From positions 1-18,366 of the forward strand of contig QFBU01000026.1 of the NCBI GenBank assembly GCA_003265975.1: DNA of 18,366 bases. The letters run 5' to 3'. A program made the translations under genes and the position numbers. Source of the stretch: Candidatus Marinamargulisbacteria bacterium SCGC AAA071-K20 (GTDB lineage Bacteria > Margulisbacteria > Marinamargulisbacteria > GCA-2716485 > AAA071-K20). The notes below the pieces were generated by a model. The model made no database searches and had not been told where the DNA came from. It saw only the letters and a list, made by a program, of their open reading frames with translations. Shown here piece after piece: positions 15,812 to 18,366 of the stretch; positions within the stretch are counted from its first letter, which is position 1; each line of letters opens with the position of its first letter.

Positions 15812-15997
15812 ATGAAGGAAATGGTTATAATGTTATTACTTATAGGGATCTTTTTGAATCCCCTTTTAATCGAGTCTAAATTCCCCCAGAATATTAAAAA
15901 GAATGGTTATTTGAACTTTGAAAACACTGAGTTTTTGAAAAAGAAATATCTGTCCTTTTCTGAAGATCTTGATCCAATCAAAATATATGAAACATAA
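15812..15997 (+). CDS. Small exported or membrane-anchored peptide, hypothetical
   Basis: The 61-residue product starts MKEMVIMLLLIGIFLNPLL, a short positive start plus one hydrophobic span that could be a signal peptide or anchor. The remaining 40 or so residues are polar, with many Lys, Asn, Glu and Phe (FLKKKYLSFSEDL). AAGG 9 nt before the ATG supports translation. Its TAA ends 2 nt before the GTG of the ECF sigma reading frame, so it looks like the first gene of that cassette. I recognise no family. It could itself be a truncated remnant, given the state of its neighbours. Confidence 0.5.
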   Translation: MKEMVIMLLLIGIFLNPLLIESKFPQNIKKNGYLNFENTEFLKKKYLSFSEDLDPIKIYET

Positions 15998-15999
15998 AC

Positions 16000-16476
16000 G
16001 TGGAACAAAGTAATTTTGAAAATATTGTAAGCCAAACAAAACGATTGGTGTTTTAGGCAATAAGATGAACGCTTCATTCTTCATTAAGTTATTTAGTAGA
16101 AGATATTTCTCAAGAAACATATTATCAAGCTTTTCGCTACCTATCTGACACCTCACGTAAGATAGACAATATTGAGCCGTATCTATACCAAGTAGCTAGA
16201 AGAGAAGTGATTCGAGTTAATAAGCAAGAACGTAAAGAAACTGAAAAATGGGACGTAGAAAACGTATATTCAAGCTTATTATCTCAGGAGGAACTTGAGT
16301 CTATAGAAGATAGAATTGGCAAGCTTCCAACAAGTTATGGTGCCGTTGTAAGTATTGTTTTAGATGGATTTAATCTTGCTGAAGCAGCACAACTGTTGAA
16401 CTTAAAACTAGGAACTATTAAGTCTCGCTTATTTAGAGCTAAAAAACTATTAAGATTAGGGAGGGCAGAGCTATGA
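16000..16476 (+). pseudogene. ECF-type RNA polymerase sigma factor, interrupted by two in-frame stops
   Basis: In one frame from GTG 16000 the sequence reads as a complete ECF sigma factor of about 158 residues. Region 2 starts FENIVSQTKRLVF, hits TAG at 16054-16056 and TGA at 16066-16068, and resumes with LHSSLSYLVEDISQETYYQAFRYL, the usual core-binding block. It then reads YLYQVAR, a linker, and region 4 with LPTSYGAVVSIVLDGFNLAEAAQLL and the recognition helix TIKSRLFRAKKLL. An open frame remains from GTG 16207 (89 codons), but it holds only the linker and region 4 and would lack core binding. Two compensating frameshifts around 16051-16080 are an alternative to nonsense mutations. The 3' end overlaps the next gene as ATGA, the usual sigma/anti-sigma arrangement. 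Confidence 0.7.
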
Positions 16477-16647
16477 TTAATCACAAAGAAACAATAGATT
16501 GGAAAAGTGTTTGATCGTCGTAGGCAGTCTAAACATAAGACAGTCGTAAGCTCTGTAGTGCTTTGTTTTTTGATGGTGTGTTCTTTTCTCTTTATAACCT
16601 TAATCGTATTGAATATACCCTGGGTGAAGAGTTGGAAGATATTTTAA
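16473..16647 (+). pseudogene. Frameshifted one-helix membrane protein, candidate anti-sigma factor
   Basis: The ATG at 16473 overlaps the sigma TGA. It reads MINHKETIDWKSV and stops at TGA 16512. A one-base shift near 16507-16510 continues as FDRRRQSKHKTVV, one strong membrane helix (SSVVLCFLMVCSFLFITLIVL) and WVKSWKIF to the TAA at 16645-16647. The joined product would be about 58 residues with a cytoplasmic basic segment and one helix. Position and topology fit an anti-sigma or cognate membrane regulator, but no zinc or anti-sigma motif is visible, so the role is inferred from position only. A GTG at 16507 could express the helix part alone. Confidence 0.5.
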
Positions 16648-16659
16648 TTATGTATATTT

Positions 16660-16698
16660 ATGAAGACTATTAAAATTTTCTTGTTACTACAAGAGTAG
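16660..16698 (+). pseudogene. Truncated signal-peptide start
   Basis: ATG 16660 reads MKTIKIFLLLQE and ends at TAG 16696-16698. It resembles the first part of an exported protein and follows the membrane-protein frame by 12 nt. It may be the 5' stub of a third cassette gene, or chance. Confidence 0.25.
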
Positions 16699-16712
16699 AG
16701 GTTGTACATCCT

Positions 16713-16751
16713 CAAAAGAGGAACATAGAGTTCCGCTATGTTCCTCTTTTG
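16713..16751. terminator. Palindromic, likely bidirectional terminator
   Basis: CAAAAGAGGAACATAG (16713-16728) is perfectly complementary to 16736-16751, with a 7-nt loop. TTTT is built into the 3' arm in either direction because the palindrome begins CAAAAG. It lies 9 nt past the transketolase stop on the minus strand and after the sigma cassette on the plus strand. Confidence 0.75.
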
Positions 16752-16760
16752 AAAAGTCTG

Positions 16761-18366
16761 TTATGCAATTAAAGGGATGCTTTTCTTAATAGTGTTAGTG
16801 ATGTCTTCAATATTGTATTTGAATTCTTTTCTCAATGCACTTTCTGGGGCGCTTGCTCCAAATGAGTCTATAGTAAAGCAAAGTCCGTCTTTACCAATAA
16901 ATTCATGCCATCCAAATCGGCTTTGTGCTTCGATTACAGCGTATTGTTGAGCCTTACCTAAGGTTTCATCTTGATAAGCTTTTTCTTGGTCCTTAAATAG
17001 CTCCCAACAAGGAAATGAAACAACTCTTACTGACGAGCCTTCTGCTTCTAAGTTTTTAGCTACATCTAGTGCTAACTTAACTTCTGTTCCAGTAGCTAAT
17101 ATACAAAGGTCTATACTGTCTTTAGACTCTTTCTTAATAATATAAGCACCTTTAGAGACGCCTTCCATTGAACTGTTTTCCAAGTCAGGCGCGCTTTGCC
17201 TAGATAAAATAAAAGCAGTTGGATGTTCTGTTTGTAGTGCAGCAGCCCATGCTCCTTTTACTTCAGTTGAATCAGAGGGTCTAATTACATTTAAATTTGG
17301 GATAGATCTTAAAGAGGCTAGGTGTTCTACCGGTTGATGAGTAGGGCCGTCCTCTCCTAAGAAAATACTGTCATGAGTAAATTGATAAATAACAGGTAAC
17401 TTCATTAATGCAGCTAACCGAACTCCATTTTTCATATAATCAGAAAATGTTAAAAATGTACCTATAAATGGTCTAAAAGAGCCTTCAATTACTAAACCTG
17501 TAGCTATTGCTGCCATAGCAAACTCTCTAACACCGTATTTTACGTTACGTTGAGAAAAATCATCTTTAGTTACAAAGCTCGATGACTTTATGTATGTAGA
17601 GTCAGAACACGAAAGATCAGCTGATCCGCCAAGAATGCTTGGAATGTGTTCTGATAGAAATTGAATAGCTGCTTGTGAAGACGCTCTAGTGGCTAAGTTT
17701 GGTTTGATTTCTAGTGATTGAAGTGAATTTAGAACAGACGTATGATTTCTAGTATTAGTATTTAGTTCATAAGTATTTTTGTTATTATCCGTATTTAACC
17801 AATTCCCAAATCTCTCGTTCCAGCTATCTTCTTTGGCCTTATCATCATTTATTTTTTTATTAAAGAATATTGATACTTCAGGTGGAACAATAAACTTAGG
17901 CTCAAGTGCTATTCCTAGCGCTTCTTTAGTTTGATTACCTTCATCGTCTCCAAGTGGCTTTCCGTGAGATTCAGAGGTGCCTTCTCTATTTGGAGAACCA
18001 AACCCAATCATTGTTTTTGCAATAATTAGTAACGGCTTTCCTTTTAAACGAGTTTCAGGGTTCAACGCATTATCTAATGCATCAAAATCGTGTCCATTTA
18101 CAGTGACTACATTCCAACCATAAGACTCATACCGTTTGGCTGTGTCTTCAGTAAAACATTCTGAAGTCGGGCCGTCTAAGCAAATATCATTGCTGTCATA
18201 AATAAGAACTAAATTGTCTAAGTTTAAATGTCCTGCAAATGAGCTAGCTTCTGAGCTAATACCTTCCATTAAGCAACCATCGCCTGTAAGAACATATGTT
18301 GTTGAATCAAATAGAGGGCCTGTTGCATCTTGATATCGATTGCCGTTTATTTTTTGACCTAGAGCT
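16761..18366 (-). CDS. tkt: Transketolase (5' end outside window)
   Basis: Transketolase moves two-carbon ketol units between sugar phosphates in the pentose phosphate pathway using thiamine diphosphate. The frame stays open past the internal Met at 18269 to the right edge, so 534 codons of about 660 are visible and roughly 130 N-terminal residues are missing. The thiamine-binding GDGCLMEG straddles that Met, with the metal-ligand Asn in DSNDICLDG. Later blocks are LGGSADLSCSDST, the cofactor-activating glutamate in YGVREFAMAA, FLTFSDYMKNGVRLAAL, and HDSIFLGEDGPTHQPVEHLASLRSIP followed by RPSD. The C-terminal domain ends normally. It is a single-chain type and appears monocistronic at its 3' end, closed by the palindromic terminator. 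Confidence 0.97.
   Translation of the reverse strand, partial: ALGQKINGNRYQDATGPLFDSTTYVLTGDGCLMEGISSEASSFAGHLNLDNLVLIYDSNDICLDGPTSECFTEDTAKRYESYGWNVVTVNGHDFDALDNALNPETRLKGKPLLIIAKTMIGFGSPNREGTSESHGKPLGDDEGNQTKEALGIALEPKFIVPPEVSIFFNKKINDDKAKEDSWNERFGNWLNTDNNKNTYELNTNTRNHTSVLNSLQSLEIKPNLATRASSQAAIQFLSEHIPSILGGSADLSCSDSTYIKSSSFVTKDDFSQRNVKYGVREFAMAAIATGLVIEGSFRPFIGTFLTFSDYMKNGVRLAALMKLPVIYQFTHDSIFLGEDGPTHQPVEHLASLRSIPNLNVIRPSDSTEVKGAWAAALQTEHPTAFILSRQSAPDLENSSMEGVSKGAYIIKKESKDSIDLCILATGTEVKLALDVAKNLEAEGSSVRVVSFPCWELFKDQEKAYQDETLGKAQQYAVIEAQSRFGWHEFIGKDGLCFTIDSFGASAPESALRKEFKYNIEDITNTIKKSIPLIA

Noticed and set aside
16054..16068. Recoding of TAG/TGA as sense codons in the sigma gene
   Set aside because: TGA ends dnaG and the menH-like gene normally, and no SECIS-like structure or suppressor tRNA is visible, so mutation or error is preferred.
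1..18366. CRISPR arrays, insertion sequences, transposases or prophage genes
   Set aside because: No regularly spaced direct repeats and no transposase, integrase or phage proteins are visible on either strand.

Overview
The window is AT-rich bacterial DNA using the standard code; TGA is a normal stop, for example in dnaG and the menH-like gene. Three tRNAs with encoded CCA, a bacterial RNase P RNA, a primary sigma factor and DnaG are all present. The YqeK, LytR-CpsA-Psr and RsfS gene order recalls Firmicutes and several uncultured phyla. A margulisbacterium-like lineage would fit the very long protein, but that is a guess and nothing here proves the taxon.

Layout. (1) 1-5589: one giant gene, open at the left edge, at least 1862 residues, of no family I recognise. 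It has related internal modules, a coiled coil and a very basic stretch near its C-terminus. (2) 5702-5886: a 12-bp inverted repeat directly beside tRNA-Lys. (3) 6063-9579: a likely operon of an acidic amino acid or dicarboxylate symporter, YqeK, an LCP cell-wall ligase and RsfS, behind a clear TTGTTT/TATAAT promoter. (4) 9580-10255: tRNA-Ala between two gene remnants, a DUF4956-like N-terminus and a cytosine-deaminase-like gene that has lost its catalytic core. (5) 10256-12986: dnaG and rpoD. (6) 13078-13736: a CAU tRNA, then a gap with a 55-codon membrane ORF facing an unrecognised gene remnant. (7) 13737-15337, minus strand: prmA and a menH-like hydrolase overlapping by ATGA, divergent from rnpB (15367-15759). 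(8) 15812-16698: a small exported peptide, an ECF sigma factor with two in-frame stops, a frameshifted one-helix membrane protein and a truncated signal-peptide start, all on the plus strand. (9) A palindromic terminator and then a minus-strand transketolase cut by the right edge.

How they work together. Most intact genes are core: primer synthesis and housekeeping transcription, ribosome silencing and methylation, tRNA maturation, cell-wall polymer attachment and central carbon metabolism. The gaps beside the stable RNA genes hold broken genes, which suggests a genome losing functions. The main candidates for something undescribed are the giant modular protein and the decayed sigma/membrane-protein cassette.
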